64,000 nt of DNA from Cyanobium sp. AMD-g (GTDB lineage: Bacteria; Cyanobacteriota; Cyanobacteriia; PCC-6307; Cyanobiaceae), in NCBI RefSeq assembly GCF_024346395.1, contig NZ_JAGQCW010000002.1, positions 248,001 through 312,000 on the forward strand, in the 5' to 3' direction. The notes under the pieces were generated by a model. It was given only the letters and a program-made list of their open reading frames with translations. It was not told the origin of the DNA and did not search any database. Position numbers and translations under genes: made by a program. Each line of letters begins with the position of its first letter. Positions within the stretch are counted from its first letter, which is position 1. Shown here piece after piece: positions 36,199-44,871 of the stretch.

Positions 36199-36834
36199 AT
36201 GCGCCGGATCATCGCAAGCCCCCTGCTGCTGGTGGTGCATGGCCGTGCCGGCGGGGTGATTCCCGCCGAACTGCAGGTCCTGGCCCGCCATGTGGAAGCG
36301 GGCCGTGGGGCGCCCGTGGTTCTGGAGGCTCTCACCGCAGCGGAACCCCCGGCCCTGCCGGCCAGCAGCAGCGCGGCCCCCTTGCTGCTGGTGCCCCTCT
36401 TTCTCCTGCCCGGCAGCCATGTGCGCCGGGATGTGCCGCAGATCGCCGCGCGTTGCCGACGGAGCGGGCCGCTGCGGCGCCTGCCGTTCCTGGGATCCTG
36501 GCCCGCCTGGCAGGGGGCCCTGGCCGCCGAACTGGCGGCCCTGAAGGCCGAGACGGCGGTAGGGCCCTGGCTGCTGCATCACCCCCTGGAGGGTCCCTTG
36601 GGGGCGGCCTTTCTGGCCCACCTGGAGGCTGTCACCGGTGGCCGCTGCCGCGCCACTCCATACAGTGCCCCCAACCCCGCGGATGCTCCGCTGCCCCTGC
36701 CTGGCTCCGCCCTGCCCCTGGCCCTGGCGGCCAACCGGCTCACCGACGCCCTGCCGTCGCCGCTGGGCGTGCCGCTGCTGCAGCGGCCCCGGTTCCGGGC
36801 GGTGCTGGTGGACACGCTGATGGCCTTGCCATGA
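36199..36834 (+). CDS. CbiX/SirB-like sirohydrochlorin chelatase
   Basis: Protein of 211 residues resembling single-domain cobalto-/ferrochelatases that insert metal into sirohydrochlorin. The first strand with the metal-site histidine is LLLVVHGRAGG; a second conserved strand is PLLLVPLFLLPGSHVRRDVP, with the family's H-V-x2-D pattern. It ends 7 bases before cobA, so siroheme synthesis for NirA is the likely job. ATG 36199 is used; GTG 36190 is in frame three codons upstream. Confidence 0.7.
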   Translation: MRRIIASPLLLVVHGRAGGVIPAELQVLARHVEAGRGAPVVLEALTAAEPPALPASSSAAPLLLVPLFLLPGSHVRRDVPQIAARCRRSGPLRRLPFLGSWPAWQGALAAELAALKAETAVGPWLLHHPLEGPLGAAFLAHLEAVTGGRCRATPYSAPNPADAPLPLPGSALPLALAANRLTDALPSPLGVPLLQRPRFRAVLVDTLMALP

Positions 36835-36841
36835 CGGAGCC

Positions 36842-37651
36842 ATGACGGACGAGACCCTGGCCCCCACGGCGAACGCTGGCCCCGGCACGGTGTACCTGGT
36901 CGGGGCCGGCCCCGGTGATCCTGACCTGCTCACCCTGCGGGCCCACCGGCTGCTGCAGCAGTGCGATGCCCTCGTCTACGACTCGCTGGTGCCCACCGCC
37001 CTGCTGGATCTGGTGCCCCAGGGGTGCGAGCGGCACTTCGTCGGCAAGCGCCGCGGCCACCACTCGGTGCCCCAGCCCAGCACCAACGCCGTGCTGCGCG
37101 AACTGGCCGGCCGCCGGCGTCTGATCGTGCGCCTCAAGGGCGGCGATCCGTTCCTGTTCGGCCGCGGCGGCGAGGAAGCGGCCCACCTGGCCGCCCATGG
37201 CATCCCGGTGCAGGTGGTGCCCGGGGTCACCGCTGGCATCGCCGCCCCCGCCTACGCCGGCATTCCCGTCACCCACCGGCGGGCGGGTTCGAGCGTCACC
37301 TTCGTGACCGGCCACGAGGAGATCGACAAGCGCCGTCCCGGCGTCGACTGGCGCGGCCTGGCCCGCAGCAGCGATGGCCTGGTGATCTACATGGGCCTGC
37401 ACAACCTGCGCCACATCGTCGCGGAGCTGATCGCGGGGGGCCTGGCCCCCACCACGCCCGCTGCCGTGATCCAGCAGGGCACCGTGCGGGGCCAGCGGCA
37501 GCTGGTGGCCACGCTGGAGGTGCTGGCCGACCGGGTGGAGGCCGAGGCGTTCGCCTCGCCGTCGATCGTGGTGGTGGGGGCAGTGGTGGAGGAGCGGGTG
37601 GCCTCCTGTGCGCCGTCGCCTGCCGATGTGGCGATGCCGATCCCCTTCTGA
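36842..37651 (+). CDS. cobA: Uroporphyrinogen-III C-methyltransferase
   Basis: SAM-dependent enzyme of 269 residues that methylates uroporphyrinogen III at C-2 and C-7 to precorrin-2, the committed step to siroheme (and cobalamin). Signatures: [39 protein letters not shown] and [19 protein letters not shown]. No fused CysG oxidase/chelatase domain, which the neighbouring CbiX-like protein may complement. Cytoplasmic. Confidence 0.93.
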   Translation: MTDETLAPTANAGPGTVYLVGAGPGDPDLLTLRAHRLLQQCDALVYDSLVPTALLDLVPQGCERHFVGKRRGHHSVPQPSTNAVLRELAGRRRLIVRLKGGDPFLFGRGGEEAAHLAAHGIPVQVVPGVTAGIAAPAYAGIPVTHRRAGSSVTFVTGHEEIDKRRPGVDWRGLARSSDGLVIYMGLHNLRHIVAELIAGGLAPTTPAAVIQQGTVRGQRQLVATLEVLADRVEAEAFASPSIVVVGAVVEERVASCAPSPADVAMPIPF

Positions 37652-37710
37652 GCCCCGCCCACCGGCAGGGGCGCCATGCTGGGCCCCAGTCCGATCCCAT
37701 CAGCTCCGGC

Positions 37711-38226
37711 ATGAGCCAGCCCGGCCTCTCCCACCTCAACGCCGCCGGTCAGGTGCACATGGTGGAGGTGGGCGACCGGCCCGCCAGCGACCGCCGTGCC
37801 GTGGCCGAAGGCCACATCACCATGGCGCCCGACGTGCTGGCCCTGGTGCTGGAGGGCCGGGCGGCCAAGGGCGACGTGCTGGCGGTGGCCCGGGTGGCGG
37901 CGATCCAGGGCGCCAAGCGCACCTGGGAGCTGATTCCCCTGTGCCATCCGATCGCCTTGACGGGCCTGGAGGTGCTGATCGAGCCGACCGCCGACGGCAG
38001 CGGGCTGCGGCTGCAGGCCAGCGCCCGCACCAACGGCGCCACCGGGGTGGAGATGGAGGCGCTGACGGCGGTGCAGGTGGGCCTGCTCACCCTCTACGAC
38101 ATGGTCAAGTCGGCCGATCCGGCCATGACCATCGGCCCGGTGCGGCTGCTGCGCAAGGAGGGGGGGCGCCGCGGCCCCTGGGTGCATCCTGCTGTCCAGG
38201 CCCTGGCTGGGGAGTCCGATGGCTGA
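37711..38226 (+). CDS. moaC: Cyclic pyranopterin monophosphate synthase MoaC
   Basis: Second step of molybdenum cofactor synthesis, rearranging the MoaA product to cPMP. 171 residues, family length. Motifs: [17 protein letters not shown] at the start, [19 protein letters not shown] and [20 protein letters not shown] containing the active-site residues. ATG 37711 is chosen; the longer open frame upstream is an alternative-frame extension through cobA. Overlaps moeA by 8 bases. MoaA is not in the window. Confidence 0.93.
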   Translation: MSQPGLSHLNAAGQVHMVEVGDRPASDRRAVAEGHITMAPDVLALVLEGRAAKGDVLAVARVAAIQGAKRTWELIPLCHPIALTGLEVLIEPTADGSGLRLQASARTNGATGVEMEALTAVQVGLLTLYDMVKSADPAMTIGPVRLLRKEGGRRGPWVHPAVQALAGESDG

Positions 38227-39466
38227 GCCGTTTCCCCGCGAAGGCCTGCCCCTGGAGGAGGCGCGCCGCCGGGTGCTGGCGGCGATCACGCCGCTGCAGG
38301 GTGCCGAGCGACTGCCTCTGGGGCTGTGCCTGGGCCGGGTGAGTGCTGAGCCGGTGCTGGCCCCCGAAGCGGTGCCGGGCTTCCGGGCCTCGATCATGGA
38401 TGGCTACGCCATTGCCGACACCGAGGCCCCCGGTGCGGGCTGCCGCTGGCGCCTGGTGGGCCGCTCCTCCCCGGGCGCGCCCTACGGCGCGGAGCTGAGC
38501 GAGGGGGAGGCGATCCGGATCCTCACCGGCGCCCCCCTGCCGGAGGGGGCCCGGCGGGTGCTGCCCCAGGAGCTGGTGGCGGTGGCGTCCGATCCCGCCG
38601 CCGACAGCCTGCTGCTCACCGGCGAGGCGGGCCCCAACCCCTGGATCCGCGCTCCTGAGGAGGAGGCCGCCGCCGGCGATGAACTGCTGCCGGCGGGCGT
38701 GCGCCTGGGGCCAGCCGCCCTGGGGCGGCTGGCCAGCTGCGGCGTGGCGACGCTGCTGGTGAGCCCCCAGCCGCGGGTGGGGTTGCTGATCAGCGGCGAT
38801 GAGTTGGTGGCGGCCGGCGCGGCGCGGGGGCCGGGCCAGATCTGGGAGAGCAACGGCACCCTGCTGCGGGCCCTGCTGGAGCGGCTGGGCTACGGGGTCA
38901 GCGAGCAGCGGGTGGTGGCCGACGATCCGCATGCCCTGCGCCGGGCGCTGCTGGAGCTGGCCAGCGGCTGCGACGTGGTGGTGAGCACCGGCGGCGTGTC
39001 GGCCGGCGACAGTGACTGGATCCGGCCCCTGCTGGCCGAACTGGGGGAGGTGGGCTTCTGGAAGCTGTTCCTCAAGCCCGGCCGGCCCTTCGCCTTCGGC
39101 CGGCTGGGGATGCGGCCCTTCTTCGGCCTGCCCGGCAACCCGGTGGCCGCGGCGGTCACGGCCCTGCAGCTGCTGTGGCCTGCTCTGCAACAGCTGGAGG
39201 GGGGCGACGTGGTGCCGCTGCCGCGGCTGAAGGTGCGCCTGGCCTCGGCCCTGAAACGGGGCGCCGGCCGGCCCGAGCTGGCCCGGGCCCAGCTGGCGGT
39301 GGACAGTGACGGCGCCCTGCTGGCCCAGGTGGAGGGCAGCCAGGCCTCCTCCCGCATCGGCTCGCTGCAGGGGGCCGACCTGCTCCTGGAGATCCCCGCT
39401 GAGATGGGCGGCCTGGAGGCCGGCGCGGAGCTGTGGGCCCAGCTGCTGCGGCTGCCGCTGCTCTGA
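38219..39466 (+). CDS. moeA: Molybdopterin molybdenumtransferase MoeA
   Basis: Inserts molybdate into adenylated molybdopterin. 415 residues with the MoeA domain order: [13 protein letters not shown] (domain III start), [19 protein letters not shown], the central beta domain, then the MoCF-binding [13 protein letters not shown] and [16 protein letters not shown] with [11 protein letters not shown]. Cofactor made here serves NarB. Start overlaps moaC by 8 bases. Confidence 0.93.
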   Translation: MAEPFPREGLPLEEARRRVLAAITPLQGAERLPLGLCLGRVSAEPVLAPEAVPGFRASIMDGYAIADTEAPGAGCRWRLVGRSSPGAPYGAELSEGEAIRILTGAPLPEGARRVLPQELVAVASDPAADSLLLTGEAGPNPWIRAPEEEAAAGDELLPAGVRLGPAALGRLASCGVATLLVSPQPRVGLLISGDELVAAGAARGPGQIWESNGTLLRALLERLGYGVSEQRVVADDPHALRRALLELASGCDVVVSTGGVSAGDSDWIRPLLAELGEVGFWKLFLKPGRPFAFGRLGMRPFFGLPGNPVAAAVTALQLLWPALQQLEGGDVVPLPRLKVRLASALKRGAGRPELARAQLAVDSDGALLAQVEGSQASSRIGSLQGADLLLEIPAEMGGLEAGAELWAQLLRLPLL

Positions 39467-39467
39467 G

Positions 39468-40037
39468 TCAGGTTGCCCCGTCGCCGGTTGGCCGGGGGGC
39501 AGGGATCGGGGCGGGGAGGCCGTCGATGCTGCGGCGGTTCTTGCGCTGCCAGTAGCGCTCCAGCCCTTCGGTCCCCTTGCGGCGGGCCCAGCTGTCGAGG
39601 GCGGTGCGATCGCCGCCGTAGGTGTACGTGGGCACCGCCATGCCGCAGGACGTCTGGACCCTGTCGATGGCCAGATCGAAGATCTGACGGGCGCCGGCCA
39701 GGGGCTCGAAGTGGCTGAACAACCCATCCCAGCCGTCTTCCCCCCGCTGGATGGTGCGGGCGGTGCCGTAGAGCCGCAGGATCTGGGGCGGGCCCTCGAA
39801 GGCGCAGAACATCAGGGTCATGCGCGGGCAGGCCTGCACGTGGGCGGCGGTTTCGTTGCCGCTGCCGGTGAGGTTGAGCCAGATCACGCGGCGCTCGTCG
39901 AGCACCCGCAGGGCATCCCGTCCCTTGGGGGACACGTTCACCGTGCTGTCCGCGGCGGCGGTGCCGACGAAGAACAGCTTCTGGGCGGCGATGAAGGCGA
40001 TGTGGTCGGCGCTGAGGGCGCCGCAGGACTGGCCCAT
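39468..40037 (-). CDS. Pyridoxamine 5'-phosphate oxidase-related flavoprotein
   Basis: Protein of 189 residues with the split-barrel FMN-binding fold: DHIAFIAAQKLFFVGTAA, VNVSPKGRDALRVLDERR, NETAAHVQACPRMTLMFCAF. The TYTYGGDRTALDSWARRKG tail is seen in the cyanobacterial subfamily. Reaction unknown (F420/FMN/haem-binding relatives exist). ATG 40037 (MGQSCGAL) fits the fold; the open frame extends to 40124 without support. Convergent with moeA, 1 base apart. Confidence 0.82.
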   Translation of the reverse strand: MGQSCGALSADHIAFIAAQKLFFVGTAAADSTVNVSPKGRDALRVLDERRVIWLNLTGSGNETAAHVQACPRMTLMFCAFEGPPQILRLYGTARTIQRGEDGWDGLFSHFEPLAGARQIFDLAIDRVQTSCGMAVPTYTYGGDRTALDSWARRKGTEGLERYWQRKNRRSIDGLPAPIPAPRPTGDGAT

Positions 40038-40075
40038 GGAAGGGGGGCGAAGGGAGGGGAGTGAGGGGGAAAGGT

Positions 40076-40537
40076 TCAGAGGGGGGTGTTGCCGGCCACC
40101 CAGGTGCCGCTGCCGCCGCTCCACTCCCGTTTCCAGAAGGGGGCGTGGTGCTTGAGATCCTCCAGCAGTTCCTGGACGCAGCGCAACGCCGGGCCGCGGC
40201 GGTCGGCCTGGACGGCCACCAGCACGATCGCCTCCCCCGGCTGCACCCGTCCCACCCGGTGCGCCACCAGCACCGCGCCCGCGCCGTGGCGCGCCGCGCA
40301 GGCCTCGGCGAGGGCCCGCAGCTGGGTCTCGCTCATGCCGGGGTAATGCTCGAGTTCCAGGGCCTCCAGGGGGGCGCCGCTGGCGGTGGTGGGGCGGACG
40401 CGGCCGATGAAGTGGCTGTCGGCGGCCGTCCCTGCGGCGCCAAGGCTCCGCTGCCAGGTGGCCAGCAGCTCCAGCGGCTGGAAGGGTGCTTCCAGGAGCT
40501 GGACCACGATCGGCTGTCCTGGGCTGGGGGTCGGCAT
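40076..40537 (-). CDS. moaE: Molybdopterin synthase catalytic subunit MoaE
   Basis: Large subunit (153 residues) that converts cPMP to molybdopterin using MoaD thiocarboxylate. Motifs: ADSHFIGRVRPTTASGAPL (MoaE usually has FxGxVR), LELEHYPGMSETQLRALAE, VLVAHRVGRVQPGEAIVLVA and the catalytic lysine segment HHAPFWKREWSGG. Three bases downstream of moaD. Confidence 0.92.
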   Translation of the reverse strand: MPTPSPGQPIVVQLLEAPFQPLELLATWQRSLGAAGTAADSHFIGRVRPTTASGAPLEALELEHYPGMSETQLRALAEACAARHGAGAVLVAHRVGRVQPGEAIVLVAVQADRRGPALRCVQELLEDLKHHAPFWKREWSGGSGTWVAGNTPL

Positions 40538-40540
40538 CGC

Positions 40541-40795
40541 TCAGCCTCCGGTGATCGGGGGCAGGAACGCCACTTCGTCGCCGGGGCGCAGGGGGGTGTC
40601 GGCGTTGGCGAAGGCCTGGTTGATGGCGACGCGGATGGTTGGCGGGAGGCCAGCGGCGCCGGCGGCCGAGCCCTCGTCGAGGGCCAACCGATGCCAGAGA
40701 TCGGCGGCGCTGGTGAGGCTCGCCTCAAGGGGAACCAGGCGCTCACCCCAGCCAGCCCGCTCCCGCAGGGCGGCGAACAGCCGCACCCGCACCAC
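40541..40795 (-). CDS. moaD: Molybdopterin synthase sulfur carrier subunit MoaD
   Basis: Ubiquitin-like sulfur carrier; ends in the required GG (FLPPITGG) and begins VRVRLFAALRERAG. GTG 40795 gives 84 residues, the family length; TTG 40840 is in frame but adds an unconserved tail. Forms the MoaD2E2 complex with the adjacent MoaE. Confidence 0.88.
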   Translation of the reverse strand: MVRVRLFAALRERAGWGERLVPLEASLTSAADLWHRLALDEGSAAGAAGLPPTIRVAINQAFANADTPLRPGDEVAFLPPITGG

Positions 40796-40872
40796 GGCGG
40801 CGAGGTCAGGAGAGGGGGCGACCAAGGCAGGTCTGCGCAACGATCACCGGGTGACTCTGGGCCATGGGGTCC

Positions 40873-41712
40873 TCAGGCCTCGTCTGGCCTCAGCAGCCGC
40901 ACCGGATCCCCCACGGCCACCGGGCCAGGGGTCAGCACACTGAGGCGGATGCCGGCCACCACGCTGTTGTGGCGGGCGGTGGCGCGCAGGATCTCCAGGT
41001 CTTCAGCCAGCGCGCCCTGGGCCAGGGTGGTGACCACGCAGCGGGGGCAGCCGCCGTCAACCCGCAACACCAGTTGCTCGCCGATCTTCAGGCAGAAACC
41101 GCTCCAGTCTTCTTCCACGAAGCCTTCGGCCCCTTCCGGCGTGCGGATCAGCAGGTTGGGGCGGAACCGTTCGACGGCGAAATCCAGCTGGGGTTCGAGC
41201 TGCCGCAGCCGCTCCAGGGTGGCGGTGGTGATGGCGTGGATGGGGCAGGCATCGAAGAAGGTGCCGGCGGGCAATTCCAGGGCGTTGGTTTCGTCCTGGA
41301 AGGCGCGGCCTTCCACCGGCGGCCAGTACTGGTCGAGGCTGGCGCCTTCGGGTGGGGTGTCGAGCAGGCTCAGCCGGCGCCCGAACAGGGCGCTGAAGAA
41401 GGCGCCGACATCGGTGTCGCTGCTGCAGAGCTCGGCGACCCCATCCCCCTGGCGTGGGCCGATCAGCACCGGAGGCAGGGGCGCCGACGGCGCCGGCTCC
41501 TCCCGGAAGCGGGCGCGGTAGTCGAGCAGATCCCTCCAGAGGCGTGGGTTCTTGGCGCTGGCCACCCGGCCGCTGGCGTGGTCCCACAGGGCGTAGGCCC
41601 GATCGCCCCGGATGCCGCGGGCCTCCACCTCCAGACGCTGGGGCGAGTCCCCGAGCATCGATTTGACCGGGTAGCGCCAGAGCGTCTGCACCGTCCCCAC
41701 CAGCTCCTGCAC
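40873..41712 (-). CDS. MOSC domain-containing protein
   Basis: Protein of about 279 residues: N-terminal MOSC beta-barrel (TVQTLWRYPVKSMLGDSPQR) and C-terminal MOSC domain with the conserved cysteine in GGCPRCVVTTLAQGAL. Relatives (YcbX, mARC) bind Moco and reduce N-hydroxylated compounds, which fits the Moco neighbourhood. Start uncertain: GTG 41712 preferred, TTG 41718 two codons upstream. Confidence 0.82.
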   Translation of the reverse strand: MQELVGTVQTLWRYPVKSMLGDSPQRLEVEARGIRGDRAYALWDHASGRVASAKNPRLWRDLLDYRARFREEPAPSAPLPPVLIGPRQGDGVAELCSSDTDVGAFFSALFGRRLSLLDTPPEGASLDQYWPPVEGRAFQDETNALELPAGTFFDACPIHAITTATLERLRQLEPQLDFAVERFRPNLLIRTPEGAEGFVEEDWSGFCLKIGEQLVLRVDGGCPRCVVTTLAQGALAEDLEILRATARHNSVVAGIRLSVLTPGPVAVGDPVRLLRPDEA

Positions 41713-41818
41713 GCCCAAGACCCTTGTTGCCGGTCCACTCTGCGGGCCGGAGCGGGCCAGCTCCGGTAGCAGGACCTACCGTCCGCCCAGGGTTCGCCTG
41801 GATTCGGCTGCCGGGGCC

Positions 41819-42002
41819 ATGAAGGAATTCATCCACCTGCGGTCGGCCCGGTTCCCGTTGCTGCCCGGCGAAGCCGAGGAGATGGTGAACGGGGGCCTGG
41901 TGGGCCAAGCCCAGGGCGGAGACCCTGCACGGTGAGCTGCTGGCCATCTTCCGGGACGATCCGGAGGTGGAGCTGTTGGGCAGCGGTCCTACGTTCCCCT
42001 GA
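41819..42002 (+). pseudogene. Frameshifted remnant of a small conserved protein
   Basis: ATG 41819 opens a plausible protein start (KEFIHLRSARFPLLPGEAEE) that stops after 38 codons. A different frame then reads ETLHGELLAIFRDDPEVELL and ends at TGA 42002. Both halves look coding, together too short for a domain, so an internal deletion plus frameshift is likely. Parent family only vaguely recognized. Confidence 0.4.
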
Positions 42003-42004
42003 GC

Positions 42005-42178
42005 TCAGGGTCTGCCGAAGAAGCCGCGGGAGTTGAGCCAGAGGCTCAGCACCAGCAGCGGCAACAGGAACCCCGCCAGGATCTGCAGGCGCTGGCGCAG
42101 ACCGCCGGTCTCATCGGCGAGGTTGGCGGGCCTGGACTGGCCGGGCTTGGGCGGCTGGCGGCGGGATCGCGGGGGCAT
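42005..42178 (-). CDS. Small basic single-pass membrane protein
   Basis: 57-residue protein: basic, proline-rich N-terminus (MPPRSRRQPPKPGQSRPANL), one hydrophobic helix (LQILAGFLLPLLVLSLWL, about 31-48) and a short tail. Starts 4 bases after the stop of the Mrr-like gene, so probably co-transcribed. No family recognized. Confidence 0.5.
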   Translation of the reverse strand: MPPRSRRQPPKPGQSRPANLADETGGLRQRLQILAGFLLPLLVLSLWLNSRGFFGRP

Positions 42179-42182
42179 GGCT

Positions 42183-43202
42183 TCAGTTCCTCACCAGCGC
42201 CTGTTCGAGCGAAAGACGATCCCTGAGCTCACCGGGGAGGTGGGTCCAGTGGCGGGCGATCAGGTCGGCGAGCTGCTGGCCATTGACCAGGCTGATCCTG
42301 GCGAAGCCCTCCTCTGCTGCCGCCGCCGCCGCCGCCGGCTGGAAATCGGCGGTGGTGATGTAGACGCCATGGCCGCCGAAGGGGATGAACTGACGCAGTT
42401 CCCGCACGGCGTCGGCACCGATGCGCGCCCCGAGGTTGCCACGGTGAAACCGGGCATGGAGGTGGATGCGTGCCAGGAGCGGCAGTCTGATCTCGCCGAA
42501 GGCATCGAAGACATCACGCAGCGCCCCGTGGTGCTCGGCGCGCTCCCAGTCCTCGAAGCCGAGGGCATCGAGCAGATGAACCACGAGCCGCTCGAAGTCG
42601 GGTGGGGTCAGCTGCATCAACTGTTCCAGCACGATGCGGTGTGACTCCTCCCTGGCGGTCGGCTGGGCAGAGGCCGCCATCTCGGGCAGGCCGATGGCCC
42701 GGATGAATTCCGCCTTGTGTTCCACCATGAAGACGGTCAGCAGTGACCGCATCCGGGTGTGCGCCGGGACGGTGAGGAGGGTACGGATCGAATCCCGGAA
42801 CGGCGCGGAGAAAAGGTCCAGCCGGATCGGTTCTGCCGCCCAGGTGACGGGACGCCGGTGCCTCAGGGGGCAGCCGTCGTCTCCGCTGGCGTCGTAATAC
42901 GGCGTGCCAGCGTCCACGACGCCATGGATCAGAAGGTCGGTGTCCGCCGACGGAACGATGACGTGGTCGTTGGGCTGGATCTCGAACAGAAAGCGATGGA
43001 CCTCATTGACGTAATTGGAGAGTTGGATCGCGCTCTGGATGTCCGGGAAGTAGCGACGCACCACCGCGTAGAGCTGATCCCGGGTCTTGACGGGGCCGAG
43101 ATCCTCGCTGATCTCCCGCCAGCCGATGGCGACGAAACCGCCCCTGAGGAAATTGTCCGCATACATGCCTCCTCCCTCGCGCACGCACCAGACGTTGGTC
43201 AT
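42183..43202 (-). CDS. Mrr-like restriction endonuclease homolog, active site degenerate
   Basis: Protein of 339 residues. The N-terminal part (VWCVREGGGMYADNFLRGGF, DHVIVPSAD) resembles the PUA/EVE-like module found before Mrr domains. The C-terminal part has the Mrr landmarks FERLVVHLLDALGFEDWERA and HGVYITTADFQPAA. Between them the usual G-x-D-G ... Q-x-K residues are not recognizable: the positions read GALRDVFDAFGE and RIHLHARFH. So nuclease activity is doubtful or altered. ATG 43202 overlaps the stop of a 56-codon upstream ORF. Function, if any, in defence is inference. Confidence 0.65.
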   Translation of the reverse strand: MTNVWCVREGGGMYADNFLRGGFVAIGWREISEDLGPVKTRDQLYAVVRRYFPDIQSAIQLSNYVNEVHRFLFEIQPNDHVIVPSADTDLLIHGVVDAGTPYYDASGDDGCPLRHRRPVTWAAEPIRLDLFSAPFRDSIRTLLTVPAHTRMRSLLTVFMVEHKAEFIRAIGLPEMAASAQPTAREESHRIVLEQLMQLTPPDFERLVVHLLDALGFEDWERAEHHGALRDVFDAFGEIRLPLLARIHLHARFHRGNLGARIGADAVRELRQFIPFGGHGVYITTADFQPAAAAAAAEEGFARISLVNGQQLADLIARHWTHLPGELRDRLSLEQALVRN

Positions 43203-43369
43203 CGCTGCACCCCGGGGGGCCCCTTCAAGGCGCGGCTCATGGGAGGAAATCGGGTCGGGAGGGCATCCCTGAAGGCCGCCATGGAGATCGGGATGCTGTT
43301 AAAGCCTCTGAGCGAGACCTCCGCGGAATTGTCGCGAATCTTGCCGGGAAGCGCATCCTCATCAACCAT
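43199..43369 (-). CDS. Small ORF coupled to the Mrr-like gene
   Basis: 56-codon frame from ATG 43369 whose TGA overlaps the Mrr-like ATG (ATGA). The start MVDEDALPGKIRDNSAEVSL resembles the first strand of DUF5615/PIN-like proteins, but the rest does not follow that fold. Could be a remnant or a leader peptide. Low certainty. Confidence 0.35.
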   Translation of the reverse strand: MVDEDALPGKIRDNSAEVSLRGFNSIPISMAAFRDALPTRFPPMSRALKGPPGVQR

Positions 43370-43424
43370 GAGACGAAGGAGAGCCGTCTGACGCCTCGAA
43401 TCTTAAGGCATCACTCACCAATTC

Positions 43425-43844
43425 TTAGTTCTTCTTCCCCAGTCGCCGCACGGCCCGTTCCAGGGAGGGCGCTAGCCCGCGCCACTCCCGCCGCCGGGGA
43501 CTCCAGATCTGGCCGCTCTGCAGCGCCTCAAGGCCGGCCAGCACCATGTCCTGTCCTTCGTTCAGCTGCAGCGCCTCCAGGGGCACCGTGAGCGGGCCAC
43601 GGAAGTAGTAGGCGCTGAGCTGGGTGTCGTGGTGCTCGAACCAGAGCGGCAGCGACGGTGCCCCCCAGCCGATCTCCTCCTGCAGCTCCCGCAGAACCGC
43701 CTGCTCCGGCCGCTCCCCCGGATCCAGGTGGCCGCCGAACAGCCCCCAGCAGCCCGGATGGACGATCCCCTCGATGTCGTCCCGCAGCTGCAGCAGCCAC
43801 TGGCCATCCCGCTCCAGCATCCCCAGCGCCACCGCGAAGGTCAT
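43425..43844 (-). CDS. NUDIX hydrolase
   Basis: 139 residues with a complete Nudix box: GHLDPGERPEQAVL followed by RELQEEIGW (about 38-60), i.e. G-x5-E-x7-R-E-x2-E-E-x-G. Hydrolyses nucleoside diphosphate-linked substrates; specificity unknown. The intergenic stretch 43845-44015 toward the divergent diguanylate cyclase holds no recognizable element. Confidence 0.88.
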   Translation of the reverse strand: MTFAVALGMLERDGQWLLQLRDDIEGIVHPGCWGLFGGHLDPGERPEQAVLRELQEEIGWGAPSLPLWFEHHDTQLSAYYFRGPLTVPLEALQLNEGQDMVLAGLEALQSGQIWSPRRREWRGLAPSLERAVRRLGKKN

Positions 43845-44015
43845 GGGCGGAAGAACGCCATCGAGCGACTGGACTGCGTTGCGGGAGTCTGGCTGGGGAT
43901 CGACGCCCTGGGAGCGCCGGGGGCCGCCGCTGATGGCGCTAGATCACTGCTTCCCTAGCGTCATGCCAAGCGTCCTCCGAGCACCGGTCCTCGGGGCGAT
44001 CGAGATCCTGACCCT

Positions 44016-44840
44016 GTGACCACCGCCGATCTCGCTTTCCTGTTGCTGCGTGGCGCGACGGCCATCCTCTGCGCCCTGGCCGCGCGAGGCGCGCTGCATC
44101 GGTCCCGATTGCCTGGCCAGCCTCGGCAGCGACGCTGGCGGGCCGGCCTTGCGGCGGTGGTGATGCTGGCTCTTGGGGTGTTTGCCTTCGAGGACGGGCT
44201 GCACGTGGCGCTGGGCCAGCCGGGTGAACCGATCGGCTGGCGCAGCTGGGTGTGGGTGCTGCTGGATCTGTTCATCCCCGCCCAGGTGATCGCGGCGCTG
44301 GCCACCCTGCGCCAGCGCGACCGGCTGGAGGCGGAGCTGGCCGCCGCCGCCCACCGTGACCCGCTGACCGGCCTGCCCAACCGCACCGGCTTCACCGAGG
44401 CGGCCAGCGCGGCCCTCGCCGCCGTGTCGCGCGACGGCCGGCCGGTGGTGGGCGCCATGCTCGACATCGACCACTTCAAGGCCATCAACGACGGCTGGGG
44501 CCACGCGGCGGGTGATGCGGTGCTGCGGGAGGTGGCCAAGGCCATGCGTGGTGCGCTGCGCCCAGGCGATGTGCTGGCCCGCGTCGGCGGCGAGGAGTTC
44601 GCGCTGCTGCTGCTCGGCGTGGATACCGAGGCTGCCCGATCCCTGCTTGAGCGGCTGCAGGCGGCGGCGGCGATGGTGCCCCACCCCGGGGCACCGGCAC
44701 GGTGCGTCACCCTTTCGGCCGGCCTGGCGCCGGTGCAGGGGCTGGGTCTGGCCGCGCTGGAGAACGGCCTGCGCAGCGCCGACGGCGCCCTCTATGCCGC
44801 CAAGGCCGCCGGGCGCAACCGGGTGATGGTGGCGGGCTGA
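44016..44840 (+). CDS. Membrane-bound diguanylate cyclase (GGDEF)
   Basis: 274 residues. Three hydrophobic helices in the first 100 residues, then a GGDEF domain from about 115 (HRDPLTGLPNRTGFTEAA, LDIDHFKAINDGWGHAAGD) with the active variant RVGGEEFALLLLG and a possible RPGD inhibitory I-site before it. Makes c-di-GMP. Start GTG 44016. Second c-di-GMP enzyme of the window. Confidence 0.88.
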   Translation: MTTADLAFLLLRGATAILCALAARGALHRSRLPGQPRQRRWRAGLAAVVMLALGVFAFEDGLHVALGQPGEPIGWRSWVWVLLDLFIPAQVIAALATLRQRDRLEAELAAAAHRDPLTGLPNRTGFTEAASAALAAVSRDGRPVVGAMLDIDHFKAINDGWGHAAGDAVLREVAKAMRGALRPGDVLARVGGEEFALLLLGVDTEAARSLLERLQAAAAMVPHPGAPARCVTLSAGLAPVQGLGLAALENGLRSADGALYAAKAAGRNRVMVAG

Positions 44841-44871
44841 GCGTCGCGACCACGACGGAGCAGATGGCCGC

